From: Ruegeria sp. R14_0
GTDB lineage: Bacteria; Pseudomonadota; Alphaproteobacteria; Rhodobacterales; Rhodobacteraceae
NCBI RefSeq assembly: GCF_017743975.1
Contig: NZ_JAGHRC010000010.1
Location: forward strand, 62,001 to 126,000
Reading direction: 5' to 3'
DNA: 64,000 bases
Below, piece by piece: positions 17,515-27,047 of this stretch (positions are counted from its first letter, which is position 1; the number at the start of each line of letters is the position of its first letter). The position numbers and the translations under genes were made by a program. Below the pieces are notes generated by a model. That model ran no database searches and was not told the DNA's origin. It worked only from the letters and a program-made list of their open reading frames with translations.

Positions 17515-18684
17515 ATGGCGTTTCGTTTCGATCATTTAGCGCTGACCCTGTCTGCCGTCTTCATCTTGTCGCCCATTGCGACACGTGCCGAAGACGCGTT
17601 GCGGCTGGGGATCAACGGCCTCGGAGAGATCACCGCCGCCACCCCGTTTGATGTGCAGACGCTTAACTCGGTCATGCCAAGTCATGCGTGGCGTCTTGAA
17701 ACACAGGCCACGGAAGAAGGGACGCAAGAGGTTATCCTGACCACGATGCATGGCGTGCCTGCTGTGGCTTTGATCCGTAACGGCCGCGGCGGTATCGGAG
17801 CCATTGAGGTCACAAGCGGCCAGATCGGCAACTGGCTTGGCCCCCGTGTTGGCGATGCTTTTGGGCCGTTGCAGGAGAACTTCCAGCTTGCAGGCTGTAC
17901 GCCGGGAAGCGAAGCTCGTTCTGGCTCTGTCTTGTGTGTCGCTGCTGAAACGGACGTTATCACCTACGTGTTTTCTGGACGTTGGCAGGGCCCCGATGGC
18001 CAGATGCCGCCGCCGTCCGTTTTGAACGGGTGGGGGATGACACAGATGATCTGGAAAGTGGACGGTGCGGTACCGCTCCAACAGCCCACCCCGTCTTTTG
18101 ATTGCACTGCAGCAGAGGGGAGCGTCGAATCGCTGATTTGCTCGGATGCTGAGCTTGCCGGGTTGGATCGCCGTCTGAGCACGCTCTACACCCAGAAGAT
18201 CGCGGCAAGCAGTGCTGTCTATGAAGCAACGCTGCGGGCGGTGCAGCGCGGGTGGATCAAGGGGCGCAACGATTGTTGGAAATCAAGCCAACCGCGACAG
18301 TGCGTGATCGACGCCTACACAGATCGGATTGCAGCGTTGAACATGGATGATATTTCGCCAACTCTTGAAGGGACAACATGGCAAGGACTGCACATCGCCG
18401 GTGATGCGATTCCGCGCCCGATTGATATAAATCTCACCTTTGGGCCCGATGGCCAGCTGTCAGGATCTTCCGGCTGTAACCGACTGGTGGCGACCTATGC
18501 TGTTGAAGGGGGAACGCTGCGTATTGGCCGGATCGGAAGCACCCGGCGTCTGTGTCCAGAACTAGAAATGCTGGCGGAACAGAGGTTTCTTGCTGCGTTG
18601 GAAAACGTGAACGGCTGGGCGATCCGCAACGGTCAATTGGTTCTTTTCGGCAGCGGTGCCGAGCTGACCTTTGAGCACGGGTAG
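17515..18684 (+). CDS. secreted DUF1131-LprI-META multidomain protein
   Basis: This 389-aa protein is exported by a signal peptide ending near ATRAEDA. Three domains follow. Residues about 28-190 resemble the DUF1131/YfeY envelope-stress lipoprotein domain. About 195-280 is an LprI-N/DUF1311 domain with FDCTAAEGSVESLICSD and LRAVQRGWIKGRNDCW. The last 105 residues are a META/HslJ domain with SGSSGCNRL and LEMLAEQRFLAAL. LprI domains can inhibit lysozyme, and META proteins are linked to heat and antibiotic tolerance. The ATG at 17515 is used because the signal peptide starts there; the ribosome-binding site is weak (GGAAAT). Confidence 0.78.
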   Translation: MAFRFDHLALTLSAVFILSPIATRAEDALRLGINGLGEITAATPFDVQTLNSVMPSHAWRLETQATEEGTQEVILTTMHGVPAVALIRNGRGGIGAIEVTSGQIGNWLGPRVGDAFGPLQENFQLAGCTPGSEARSGSVLCVAAETDVITYVFSGRWQGPDGQMPPPSVLNGWGMTQMIWKVDGAVPLQQPTPSFDCTAAEGSVESLICSDAELAGLDRRLSTLYTQKIAASSAVYEATLRAVQRGWIKGRNDCWKSSQPRQCVIDAYTDRIAALNMDDISPTLEGTTWQGLHIAGDAIPRPIDINLTFGPDGQLSGSSGCNRLVATYAVEGGTLRIGRIGSTRRLCPELEMLAEQRFLAALENVNGWAIRNGQLVLFGSGAELTFEHG

Positions 18685-18694
18685 TCTTTGGGCG

Positions 18695-18946
18695 ATGGGA
18701 CAGCCAGCAATACTGGCGCTCGCCTACCTCGGCCTCTCGATCATCTGGCAAGTTGTCCTATGGATGGCCCTGCCGAATGTCGGGATGGGCGGACTGGCGG
18801 TGATCTGGATCGTCTGGCCGCTGCTGGGTGTTTCGGCGCTCGGCCTATGGATGCTGCTCAGAGTGGTGGAGCAACGAAAGACCGCCGTCTTCTGGGGGGC
18901 ATCTGCAGCTATCTTGATCTTAACAACGCTGGTGCATCCACAGTAA
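18695..18946 (+). CDS. small hypothetical membrane protein, 83 aa
   Basis: Three hydrophobic segments of about 20 residues make up nearly the whole protein. It follows the META protein by 10 bases if the ATG at 18695 is used; a TTG at 18671 would overlap that gene. No family is recognised and no strong ribosome-binding site is seen, so expression may depend on translational coupling. Confidence 0.5.
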   Translation: MGQPAILALAYLGLSIIWQVVLWMALPNVGMGGLAVIWIVWPLLGVSALGLWMLLRVVEQRKTAVFWGASAAILILTTLVHPQ

Positions 18947-19418
18947 CATGGCAGTTGTCCGGTCGAGTGCGTTGAGCTCCTGATCCGCAATCCTTCAAGA
19001 AGCTGAGCCTTCTAACGCTGTAGTAAGGTGGTTGCCCTGGCATGAGCCAAGCCAAAAACGGGTCAGAGCATCACCAATCTGTATGTTAATTCGTACATTG
19101 GATTTTTGCCACTATCATAGTTTTTCAATCAGAATATTAGGAAGAACAGCTTCTCTGCAGCGACTGAGATGCCGCGTTCTCGAAGAGTCTCTGCGCTATT
19201 GAACGCCATATGTGCAATTAGCAGCGCTATCCTGCGCCTCTATGGTACTGACGTTGTGCAGCGAAAATGCGGTTTGGGTTTGACTCGGATAGCCGGTTGA
19301 ATGACCGCATTGGCGACTGGAGCCGCAACGCGGCGAAAGACTTGCTGCAAGCGCGAAGAAATGCTGCGTCGGCGAAGTGCAAGGAATGAATGACGGCAAA
19401 GTCCCGCATCTTGCCAGT
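18947..19418. other. intergenic junction between cargo and secretion operon
   Basis: About 470 bases of lower-GC sequence separate the cargo from virD4. Short minus-strand frames at 19196-19444 are in different phases, low in complexity and not convincing. No direct or inverted terminal repeats matching the other end of the cargo (8421-8829) were found by eye. Confidence 0.4.
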
Positions 19419-21599
19419 TCATGCCCCACGCAGCGAATGGCCACTGCTCATCATGCTTTCGCCGCTGAACAGCGGCATCAACCTGTTGACCAGCTCGTCA
19501 GGTGAGAGCCGCTGTGCCAGATCGGCAAGTTCGGGTTCTCTGTTCGGGCTGACCGGTGCCAGATTCAAGAGGTTGCCGAGATTGACCGCCAGGCTTGGTG
19601 CTTTCACCGTTTTGATTGCCTGAGTCAGCTGACGGTCCTCGGCTGTTTCCTCATCATCGGCAGTCTCGCGCGGATCTTCGAAGTACCCGTAGCCTGCCAC
19701 GCCCTGATCAAGATATCCGTCATGCTCGGGTGGATCAAAAGCACGTGGGCCGCTAACAGCCGCACGCTGCGACAAGGACGGCTTTGCAACCGGCTCAGGT
19801 TCCTGTTCTTCGGCCTCAGCCGACTTTGAAGTGCCCGCATCCTTCAGGAACTCGTCATACCGAGTCACAACGCCATCTTTCACGACAGGCACATCCGGCC
19901 AGGGTTTGCCCTTTTGACTGTCATTCAGCGCTTTGAACCGATGGTCTTTATAATAGGACACCCGATTTGTCCGTATCGGGAACATACCTTTGCCAGTGAT
20001 AATGACCTCTTCCTTGCCGAGGCGGCCAATTTCTTCTGGGGTGAGCAGTGCCCGGCTTTTTTCAGACCAGCTTTCAGACCGGCCGGGCTCTTTCGACCAG
20101 TTGCGCCCCGAGACGGATTTCTGCGTCACAGTCTTGTTGCCAAGCGCCTTGGACAGCTTTTGCTTTGTCTCCTCTGAATTGGGGGTCAGCCACACATGCA
20201 GATGCGAACTCTCTGTCAGGATTTCCTCTCCAGCTGGCCCATAATGTTCACGCAGCGAGGCCGGCGATTGCACAATAAGGCACAAGCGGCCACCATACCC
20301 GGGCAGGGTGGTCACGGCATCGAGGACACCTTGCATCTTTCCAAGCGAATGAAACTCATCGATCAGAAACAGGACCGGCAAGAAATCTTCACCCGAGGCC
20401 ATGAGACGACGACGCAACGCATTGATGGCGCATTGGATGAACAAACGCACCAAAGGCCGCGACACCTGCTTATGCGCCTCTGGAATCGAGATGTAGCAAG
20501 TTTGAGGTTCCCAACGCATCGATTCAAAGTCGAAGTCATTGGCCTTTGTCGCGCGCACGATTGCAGGGTTGCGCCATGCGTTCAGGCCCCCGCCCATCAG
20601 GACCGACAGGTAGATGCCCAGCTGCTTGTTGTCCTGCCCCGCCATACGCAGCATTGCCCCTTTAGAGACCGGATCAGGCGCACGCGGGGCGAGGGCCGCA
20701 AACATGCCCTTGTAATCCGGTATCTCATCATCGCCCGCCGCTTCTGGCGTCAACACCTGAAGAACCCGGCCGAGCGACGGTTCAGACTCATTGCAGACGA
20801 TTGCCGCCGCAGCCTCAAAGATTTCCTGCGCATCTTCCATCAAAGACGCCTCAGCGCCGGTTGAACTTTTGGGCGCCAGCAGCGCGGCACTGATTTCAGA
20901 TATCCGCACAAGTCGGTCTTCCAGGTCATCCATTGCCGCAATCTCAACCAGCGGGTTGAAGCTGTGCGATCGGCCGACAAGGGAGCAGGCTGGGTTGTTC
21001 GGAAACTGCACGTCGAACGGCGACAGAACCCGCACCTTGTCACCCTTTTCCAACCGCCGCCGTGACGTGGTTTCGAAAAGCTCGCCTTTGACGTCATAGA
21101 CGATCAGTGAACCGGGGTAGTCGAGCAGGGTGGGGACAACGATACCGATACCTTTACCGGAACGCGGTGGACCCGAGACAAGCACCGTGCCCTGATCATC
21201 TGTATGGGCGCGCAAGTGAGGGGCCTTTTTCTCGGGTTTGCCCAGCTTACCCAGCAACAGACCCCAATCACTGACCAGACGCGCCGCGCGGATTTCTTTT
21301 GCTGTGGCCCAGCGTGCGTCCCCATGCGCATCAGTAGCCGTCACGCCAAACACCATCCCGCCAAAGAGATACGCCAGACCCGCGCCTGTCATCAGCCCGA
21401 GCGTGATGCCACCCCAAAGCACCAGGTCCCAATCCTTCTGGTGCATCGTGTTGCGCTGGCTGAGCAGGAGCCACGGCCGCCATGTTTCAATGTCGCCATT
21501 TACCTTCCACGCAATCAAAAGCGCGGCCCAGAGCGGGATGCTGAGGACGCCAGCGGCAATCGTGTAAGGAAGGTGGGTCTTTGCCTGTATGGTGCTCAT
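19419..21599 (-). CDS. virD4: VirD4/TraG type IV coupling protein
   Basis: This 726-aa inner-membrane ATPase recruits the relaxosome to the secretion channel. There are two N-terminal TM helices (about 12-32 and 60-82), a Walker A motif GPPRSGKG near residue 142, the KGELFETTS region and the Walker B FLIDEFHSLG. A C-terminal extension of about 130 acidic residues is lineage-specific. An ATG at 21695 is possible, but the ATG at 21599 has AAGGAGA just upstream. It is the last gene of the minus-strand virB operon. Confidence 0.93.
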   Translation of the reverse strand: MSTIQAKTHLPYTIAAGVLSIPLWAALLIAWKVNGDIETWRPWLLLSQRNTMHQKDWDLVLWGGITLGLMTGAGLAYLFGGMVFGVTATDAHGDARWATAKEIRAARLVSDWGLLLGKLGKPEKKAPHLRAHTDDQGTVLVSGPPRSGKGIGIVVPTLLDYPGSLIVYDVKGELFETTSRRRLEKGDKVRVLSPFDVQFPNNPACSLVGRSHSFNPLVEIAAMDDLEDRLVRISEISAALLAPKSSTGAEASLMEDAQEIFEAAAAIVCNESEPSLGRVLQVLTPEAAGDDEIPDYKGMFAALAPRAPDPVSKGAMLRMAGQDNKQLGIYLSVLMGGGLNAWRNPAIVRATKANDFDFESMRWEPQTCYISIPEAHKQVSRPLVRLFIQCAINALRRRLMASGEDFLPVLFLIDEFHSLGKMQGVLDAVTTLPGYGGRLCLIVQSPASLREHYGPAGEEILTESSHLHVWLTPNSEETKQKLSKALGNKTVTQKSVSGRNWSKEPGRSESWSEKSRALLTPEEIGRLGKEEVIITGKGMFPIRTNRVSYYKDHRFKALNDSQKGKPWPDVPVVKDGVVTRYDEFLKDAGTSKSAEAEEQEPEPVAKPSLSQRAAVSGPRAFDPPEHDGYLDQGVAGYGYFEDPRETADDEETAEDRQLTQAIKTVKAPSLAVNLGNLLNLAPVSPNREPELADLAQRLSPDELVNRLMPLFSGESMMSSGHSLRGA

Positions 21600-21699
21600 G
21601 GCATTCTCCTTCAGGACAAGAGTTTTAAGGAGTGGAAAGCTCGAAATCGCTGCGGGGCACAACCCATGTTGCGCCCCGCGTGGAATGATGCTCATGCCG

Positions 21700-22989
21700 T
21701 CACATATAGAGGTCTCGCGATACGAACACGTTGATGTTCTCGCCCTGATTCACCCAGATCGTGGGCGGAATCGACAGGTACTCTTCAAAGGCATCCTGAC
21801 CGGAATTCGCAAAGCCATCGGTTCCTGTGGACAGATCGTTCTCGCTCAGAGTGCGATTGCCGAAGCTGGAAATCCCCGAAAAGATCGAGATGAAGAACGC
21901 CGCTTCAAACTTGAGGCCAAAGTGGTGCTGCACATTGCCTGTCAGACCGGCGCGGCCCAGACCGTCGACGCCGCGCGAGCCAATCATGATGGAACGCTTA
22001 TCCGTCGTGATCACCCGGTTCCAGGCCACCAGAACCCGGCGCTGACCAAGAGAGATATCCGACGAATATTCACCAATCAGCGTTGAGCCTTTGGGGATCA
22101 GGATCGTGGTCGCATCCGCTGACCACACATCCCGGCTTATGGTGGCTTTCAGTTCACCGGGAAGATCGGACGATATTGCTGTATCCAGAACGCCCGGAAT
22201 CATGGTGCCTTGTGTGATCAGACGATGGACAACCTGCAGCTGCGTGGCCCGCGACGTTTGGACGGTACGAGACGCAGCGGCATCGAGGAAGTCGTTGCCC
22301 GTACTGTTATTCGCATTGCCGCCAGCACCCGCCCCAGCAGCACTGCGTCCAAGGCTATTGGTCAAAGGCTGGGTCAACCGGTCTTCTTCAGCCGCAACGG
22401 CATCCTGTACCGCATCGCCTTGCTGTGCCGCTTCAGACGCTTGGCCAGGTTCTGCAATCTGCCTGTTCGCTTGAATCCGCGCGAGCAATTCCCGTTGCCG
22501 GCGTTCATCCGCAAGCCGATCCTCTTCCAGCTTTTTCAGGAATGCCTCAAGGGCCTTTTCTTGCCGTTCGGTGCGTTTTTCGAGCGCTGCGAGGGTCGCT
22601 GCATCCAGATCCGAGGCGGGCGCTTGTGGGGCGGCCTCCTCAACAGGCGCCTCGGCCTGCGCCGCTTTAATTAACTCGCGCAGTTCGGCCAGCTCAGCCT
22701 CCAGAATGGCAACGCGTGGGTCAGGCTCTTGCTCGACCTGGGGCGTTGGTTCCGTTGGCACGGTTCCAAATAGGCTGCCCCCTTGATTGCGCGGATCCGG
22801 CGTCTCGTTGACTTCGGGAATGATGCTGCCGCCTCGGCCGGTGTCATCCCCGCCGCCATTGATCCAGAGGAACAGGCCAACAAAGGCAACCAATGCACCG
22901 ATGCCGAGGATCATGGGCAGGTTCAGACCGCTTTTTTCTTCCTCAGAGCCTTCGATGCGGTTTTCAAGCAGTTTGTTTTTCTCGGACAT
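21700..22989 (-). CDS. virB10: VirB10/TrbI channel scaffold
   Basis: This 429-aa protein spans inner and outer membranes. It has a cytoplasmic N-tail, a TM helix at about 25-43, and a Pro/Glu/Ala-rich coiled periplasmic region with many Gln and Arg (about 60-200). The C-terminal VirB10 beta-barrel domain has IPGVLDTAISSDLPG, IPKGSTLIGEYSSD and NRVITTDKRS. The start overlaps the virB9 stop as TGATG. Confidence 0.94.
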   Translation of the reverse strand: MSEKNKLLENRIEGSEEEKSGLNLPMILGIGALVAFVGLFLWINGGGDDTGRGGSIIPEVNETPDPRNQGGSLFGTVPTEPTPQVEQEPDPRVAILEAELAELRELIKAAQAEAPVEEAAPQAPASDLDAATLAALEKRTERQEKALEAFLKKLEEDRLADERRQRELLARIQANRQIAEPGQASEAAQQGDAVQDAVAAEEDRLTQPLTNSLGRSAAGAGAGGNANNSTGNDFLDAAASRTVQTSRATQLQVVHRLITQGTMIPGVLDTAISSDLPGELKATISRDVWSADATTILIPKGSTLIGEYSSDISLGQRRVLVAWNRVITTDKRSIMIGSRGVDGLGRAGLTGNVQHHFGLKFEAAFFISIFSGISSFGNRTLSENDLSTGTDGFANSGQDAFEEYLSIPPTIWVNQGENINVFVSRDLYM

Positions 22990-23816
22990 CAGCGGTTCTC
23001 CCCACCTTGACGTGAATTGCGCTGTGACGTTGACGACGAAACCCTGCGGGGCTTTTTCGGGTCGCGGTTCTGGTCGACTTCATAGAGAGGGATGTTGAAC
23101 ACGCAGACCACATATGGCCCGTCGCGCAGGATCAGGCGCGGATAAACACCGGTCACAACAATAGTGCCATCTGCCAGATCCGTTGAGTTGACCAGACGTT
23201 CGCGCCCTTTGGCGTCCATGGCAAAGACGGCAGGCCGCACGCTTTGCTGTTTCAGGCGCAGATAGGTCTTGCGCCCATCATCAAAGGCCACTTCCGGCCG
23301 CAACAACCTGTCACCGCTTGCACTGTATTGCAGATTGGCAGGCCGTCCGGTGGTGTTGAATGCAGTCTGGATATTGCCAGCCTGCCGGGGCTTGTAACGC
23401 TTTTTCTGATCCGGATAGCTGAACCGATAAAGAAACCCGACATTGTCCGGTGGCCCGGCTTCATGCGCCTGAAGGAGAAACACATAGCTGCGCAGGTTGG
23501 TTTGCAGAATGAGGTTGCTCGCCTGCGTGGTGGCATGTTTGGCCTTCAGGACAAAGCCGTTGCCAGCGGTCAGAGGGATAAAGTCCCAGGTCTTCGGATC
23601 GCCCCGAACTTCATCGACCATCTGTTCACCGTCCTGGAGGTGAATGCTGAGAGCATAACCCCGCGACACATCGATCTTGTATACCTCGTCAGGGTGATAC
23701 ACGAGGGTGCGTACGCGCGCGTCCGTGCGGGTACCCCGTCCTTTTTGTTCAGCTGAGACAGAGGCCGCGCCAAGCGACATCATCACTGCCACAGTGCAAA
23801 TCAAACGCAGCATCAT
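22989..23816 (-). CDS. virB9: VirB9/CagX outer-membrane complex protein
   Basis: This 275-aa periplasmic protein has a signal peptide ending near VSAEQ. VirB9-type beta domains follow, with VYKIDVSRGYALSIHLQDGE and a C-terminal domain with FDDGRKTYLRL, the segment that contacts VirB10 and the VirB7 lipoprotein. It overlaps virB8 by 4 bases and virB10 by 1. Confidence 0.93.
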   Translation of the reverse strand: MMLRLICTVAVMMSLGAASVSAEQKGRGTRTDARVRTLVYHPDEVYKIDVSRGYALSIHLQDGEQMVDEVRGDPKTWDFIPLTAGNGFVLKAKHATTQASNLILQTNLRSYVFLLQAHEAGPPDNVGFLYRFSYPDQKKRYKPRQAGNIQTAFNTTGRPANLQYSASGDRLLRPEVAFDDGRKTYLRLKQQSVRPAVFAMDAKGRERLVNSTDLADGTIVVTGVYPRLILRDGPYVVCVFNIPLYEVDQNRDPKKPRRVSSSTSQRNSRQGGENR

Positions 23817-24550
23817 CGCGCCTCCTCATCCAGTCGGTAATTGGTGACGCAGAAGCCGGTCGGGTTTTCCCAGCGTTCTTCCAGCGTCATGTTTCCGGTG
23901 CGGTCGAACTCGTACCCCATGGACACAACGAAATTGCGCTCCGAGACGGGTGCGCCTTGCTGCGCCCGTGCGCTTTTCGTCATGCGCAGCGTGGCCGAGT
24001 TTCCATTGTTCAGTGTGACCGATCGAATGCGGACATCCACACGCCCATAGCTGCCGTAGATGTTCATTGGGCTGTTAGGGTTTTCTTCGTTGTAGAGCGC
24101 CGCCAGATCCTCAGCCGCGCCGCCGCATGTCTGGCCATAGACCAGGTTCAGGCGGTCGCGCTGATCGTGCGCGTCATAGGTTTCCCGGTCGCGGGCGTAC
24201 TGGAACAACAGCGCTTGGGTGACATACTCGTCATCATCCAATGTGAGGTTGCCCAGGCGCGATTCCACATTGACCAGGCCGGTATGTTTGTCGACGGTCA
24301 TTGTGATGGGCACAACCTGTTTGAGCGGAGCCAGACCCATGACGGCCGCAACGCCCATAACCCCGATCAGAGTACCGATCCCTCCGACGATATAGGCATT
24401 TCGTGCCCTGCGCCGCATGGACAGATACAGTTCATCTTCCCAGCGATCATGACCGTCATGAATGGTGGTTGTATCGGGCAGGGGAGCGCCCTGATATTGC
24501 CCGTCAGGATTGAGCGGATCGGGCCTTAAATCTGCTGCTGCATGTTGCAT
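23813..24550 (-). CDS. virB8: VirB8 inner-membrane assembly protein
   Basis: This 245-aa protein has a cytoplasmic N-terminus, one TM helix (about 49-70) and a periplasmic NTF2-like domain. Family features are LAPLKQVVPITMTVDKHTG just after the membrane, the YDAHDQRDRLNLVY helix and the NFVVSMGYEF strand. VirB8 nucleates assembly of the channel. It overlaps virB9 (ATGA). Confidence 0.92.
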   Translation of the reverse strand: MQHAAADLRPDPLNPDGQYQGAPLPDTTTIHDGHDRWEDELYLSMRRRARNAYIVGGIGTLIGVMGVAAVMGLAPLKQVVPITMTVDKHTGLVNVESRLGNLTLDDDEYVTQALLFQYARDRETYDAHDQRDRLNLVYGQTCGGAAEDLAALYNEENPNSPMNIYGSYGRVDVRIRSVTLNNGNSATLRMTKSARAQQGAPVSERNFVVSMGYEFDRTGNMTLEERWENPTGFCVTNYRLDEEAR

Positions 24551-24610
24551 CTGGTGACTCCTCGTCTGTTGCGGGGCCAGCCCGCCAGCGGTTTTTTGGA
24601 AAATTTTAGA

Positions 24611-25690
24611 TCAGCTTCTGCGCCGTCGTGCGTCTTCTGCCATGCGTTCGGCTCCGCGCCTTACGGAGTCGCGAATGCGCTGATTATTGGCTTCTGTTGT
24701 GGATGGCCTGTCGGCCTCATTCGCCGCACTTGCGCGTTGGTTGGAGACATCGCCCAGGTTGTTGCCACCGGACTGGCCACCTGTGAGCCTACCGCCCAAG
24801 AGCTTTGCTCCGGTCAGACCAGCGCCCTTGACCTGCGATTCACCAAGGCTCAATGCTGCGCCGCCAATCCGCTGCGCAATCATCGGACAGATCAGCAGCA
24901 ACCCGGCTGTGATCCCGCTGATGCCTGCGAGCTTGAACATTTCCAACGGAATGTCAGCGCCAGATTGAACACCTGCTGTCACCGCGTCCGATACATTTTC
25001 GGTTGCTGCCAGTGCTATGCCCATGACGCCAAAGAGTAGGACCTGAAACAGAACCAGCATGGTCACGCCGCGCACCCACCCGTTGAATATTTCCGCTGAA
25101 CTACGAAGGTATGCCCAGACGGCGAGCACCGGGAAGATCGCCAGAAGTATTGCCAGCAGAACCTTGGATGCTACGAGCAGGGCGAGAGCGATCACGATCA
25201 TCGCGAGGATTGCAGCAGCCGCCAACAATGCAAACAGCAGCACGCCAAGGGCATCTCCCGCGATATAATCCGTCACACCGTAAGACCCCATGGCGGTTAC
25301 AATGTTATTGAACGAAACCTCCGCCACATTGGCAAAGGCGGAGGCGATACTGCCAGCGTCTCCATCCCCCCCAAACTCGCTGATGATTGTGTTGCCGACA
25401 TTGACGGGAAATTGCGTGATGAAAGGATAAATGTATTGGGTCCAGAGCGCGCCGCCGGACACCGCCAAATAGAACAGTGAAAATCGGAAAACGAAGGTGA
25501 TAAAGCCGTCAAGCGAGAAGCTGCCCCGGTAAGCCGCCGTGACCGCCCAGACCGCCAATGCAGCCCCGGCGAGCAATGTCAGGAATTGGGCGCTGGGGGT
25601 CGCAAGCGCCTGAAACACCTGCTGCGACCCACCGTTGATAATGTTGTCAAAACTCTGATCGGTGCCAACAAGGAAATCTCTGATGCTCAT
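24611..25690 (-). CDS. virB6: VirB6/TrbL polytopic channel protein
   Basis: This 359-aa inner-membrane protein has an N-terminal periplasmic segment and about six TM helices between residues 35 and 270, followed by a polar Asn/Arg-rich tail. The helix around VLLAILLAIFPVLAVWAYLRS and the following GWVRGV motif are typical. VirB6 forms the inner-membrane substrate path. It overlaps the upstream gene by 4 bases. Confidence 0.9.
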   Translation of the reverse strand: MSIRDFLVGTDQSFDNIINGGSQQVFQALATPSAQFLTLLAGAALAVWAVTAAYRGSFSLDGFITFVFRFSLFYLAVSGGALWTQYIYPFITQFPVNVGNTIISEFGGDGDAGSIASAFANVAEVSFNNIVTAMGSYGVTDYIAGDALGVLLFALLAAAAILAMIVIALALLVASKVLLAILLAIFPVLAVWAYLRSSAEIFNGWVRGVTMLVLFQVLLFGVMGIALAATENVSDAVTAGVQSGADIPLEMFKLAGISGITAGLLLICPMIAQRIGGAALSLGESQVKGAGLTGAKLLGGRLTGGQSGGNNLGDVSNQRASAANEADRPSTTEANNQRIRDSVRRGAERMAEDARRRRS

Positions 25691-26073
25691 GATCCATCAT
25701 TCCTTTTTCTGTATTTCAGGATGCAATCGTTCATGGATTTCTGAGAGGCCCTTTGCGCGTCAGATGCGAGCCCGAACTCGTCAGAAATTTCCTCAACAGT
25801 CATGCCCATCAGGTCTTCGTCAATTTCGACCTCTTCCGTGATACGCACATCTGGTTTCGGCATGGGTTCGTTTGCAGCAAATGCGGCTTCGCATTTATCA
25901 GCGAAAGCGAACCTCACTTCAGCCGCTTTGCGCGCGATAGATACATTCCATGCTTTGCTTAGGCGTGATTGTTCGCGCTTTTCGTCTGCCGTCAAAGCCA
26001 GGGACGGTTGTCCCGCCGCCAAAGTAGTGGCGATGGTAGCTGCGATGAGGAGGGTGGAGGTGGGGAAGCGCAT
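25687..26073 (-). CDS. periplasmic hypothetical protein within the virB operon, 128 aa
   Basis: A signal peptide (cleavage near SLALT, residue 27) precedes a charged, mainly helical domain with two Cys residues (about 62 and 119) that could form one disulfide. I recognise no family. Its place between virB5 and virB6 with coupled overlaps on both sides (TGATG and ATGA) matches the slot where entry-exclusion or small accessory proteins are often found, so exclusion is one possible role. Confidence 0.7.
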   Translation of the reverse strand: MRFPTSTLLIAATIATTLAAGQPSLALTADEKREQSRLSKAWNVSIARKAAEVRFAFADKCEAAFAANEPMPKPDVRITEEVEIDEDLMGMTVEEISDEFGLASDAQRASQKSMNDCILKYRKRNDGS

Positions 26074-26831
26074 CAGTTTGATCCTTCAGGTCTGTACGCC
26101 TGACGCGCGACGATATCCGAACCGCGCAGACGCTGGTTAACGATTGCGGCGTCCAGCTGACCTTGAGCAGAGAGGGTCTGCAACAAAGTGGCGAGCATCA
26201 TGCCGTTCTCAACCGCTATGCGTGTGTTCAGATCAATGCTAGCTTTCAGATCTTCGGTCGCGGAAATCTGCTCACGGTAGCCGTCATAGCGCTCCATCGC
26301 TTCGCCGGCCCCGGCAAAGCCTTCCTCGGCAATTGCGAGCCCTGCCATGCTCGAACCGGAGAGCAGATCATGTGACCTTGTGGCTGGATCTTCCGCCGAA
26401 CGCCCCAGCGCCTGCAGCCCGCTCAACGGCTGGAAATCGACCTTCAGTGCTTCCATGTGGTTGCTCAGGCGGTTGTTTACCGAATTGCCGGTCATGGAGA
26501 GTGTTGATAGGGACGAGGACAGCTTGCGTGGCGTGATATCTCCATTAAACAGATTTCCGATGGTGTCGCGGGCACCAGTGATCGCGTTGTGGGTTGCCCG
26601 CGCCTGGCGCAACTGTTCCTGGAGTTCATTCAGCTGTAACTGGGCATTGTCGAGCATCTGCGTGTTCAGACCAACCATTTCGCCGCTCGAATTGAGCAGC
26701 GCGATCAGTTCGGCATGTTCCGTGACGCTATAGGTTGGCACACCCTGAGCGTGGGCGTTGTCGGCTGTCCCGACAAATCCGGCCAGTGCAAGGGCAACAA
26801 CTGCAGCGGTGTTTTGGAGAATGGTCTTCAT
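26073..26831 (-). CDS. virB5: VirB5-like minor pilin / pilus-tip protein
   Basis: This 252-aa secreted protein has a signal peptide ending near AHAQG (residue 28-30) and a long helical body with heptad-rich QLQLNELQEQLRQARATHNAITGARD. This is the VirB5/TrbJ pattern of a pilus-tip adhesin. It is in the expected place between virB4/virB7 and virB6. Confidence 0.85.
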   Translation of the reverse strand: MKTILQNTAAVVALALAGFVGTADNAHAQGVPTYSVTEHAELIALLNSSGEMVGLNTQMLDNAQLQLNELQEQLRQARATHNAITGARDTIGNLFNGDITPRKLSSSLSTLSMTGNSVNNRLSNHMEALKVDFQPLSGLQALGRSAEDPATRSHDLLSGSSMAGLAIAEEGFAGAGEAMERYDGYREQISATEDLKASIDLNTRIAVENGMMLATLLQTLSAQGQLDAAIVNQRLRGSDIVARQAYRPEGSN

Positions 26832-26855
26832 TGTCTCGTCCTTTCAGAGGAGGGG

Positions 26856-27035
26856 TCAGATTTTGCCGATGCTGAGCGGCGGTGTGGTGGCAAGGCCAGT
26901 CTGAGGGACCGGTTCTGCGTCTGCGATATTGCAATTGGCCTTCAGCTCGCGGGGCGGATCGAGAGCATCACCGGTAATGGTGCAGGCTCCGAGAAGCGGC
27001 AGGCTAAAGGCAACGAAAACAAGTTTGCGGATCAT
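26856..27035 (-). CDS. VirB7-like small lipoprotein, 59 aa
   Basis: This short gene in the virB5-virB4 gap encodes MIRKLVFVAFSLPLLGAC and then about 40 residues. The lipobox LGAC places the lipidated Cys at residue 18. A second Cys at about 35 could pair with VirB9, as in VirB7. The ribosome-binding site AGGAGA lies 8 bases before the ATG. Size, lipobox and location within the operon fit a VirB7 outer-membrane lipoprotein; sequence similarity beyond that cannot be judged by eye. Confidence 0.75.
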   Translation of the reverse strand: MIRKLVFVAFSLPLLGACTITGDALDPPRELKANCNIADAEPVPQTGLATTPPLSIGKI

Positions 27036-27047
27036 TGGGGGGTCTCC

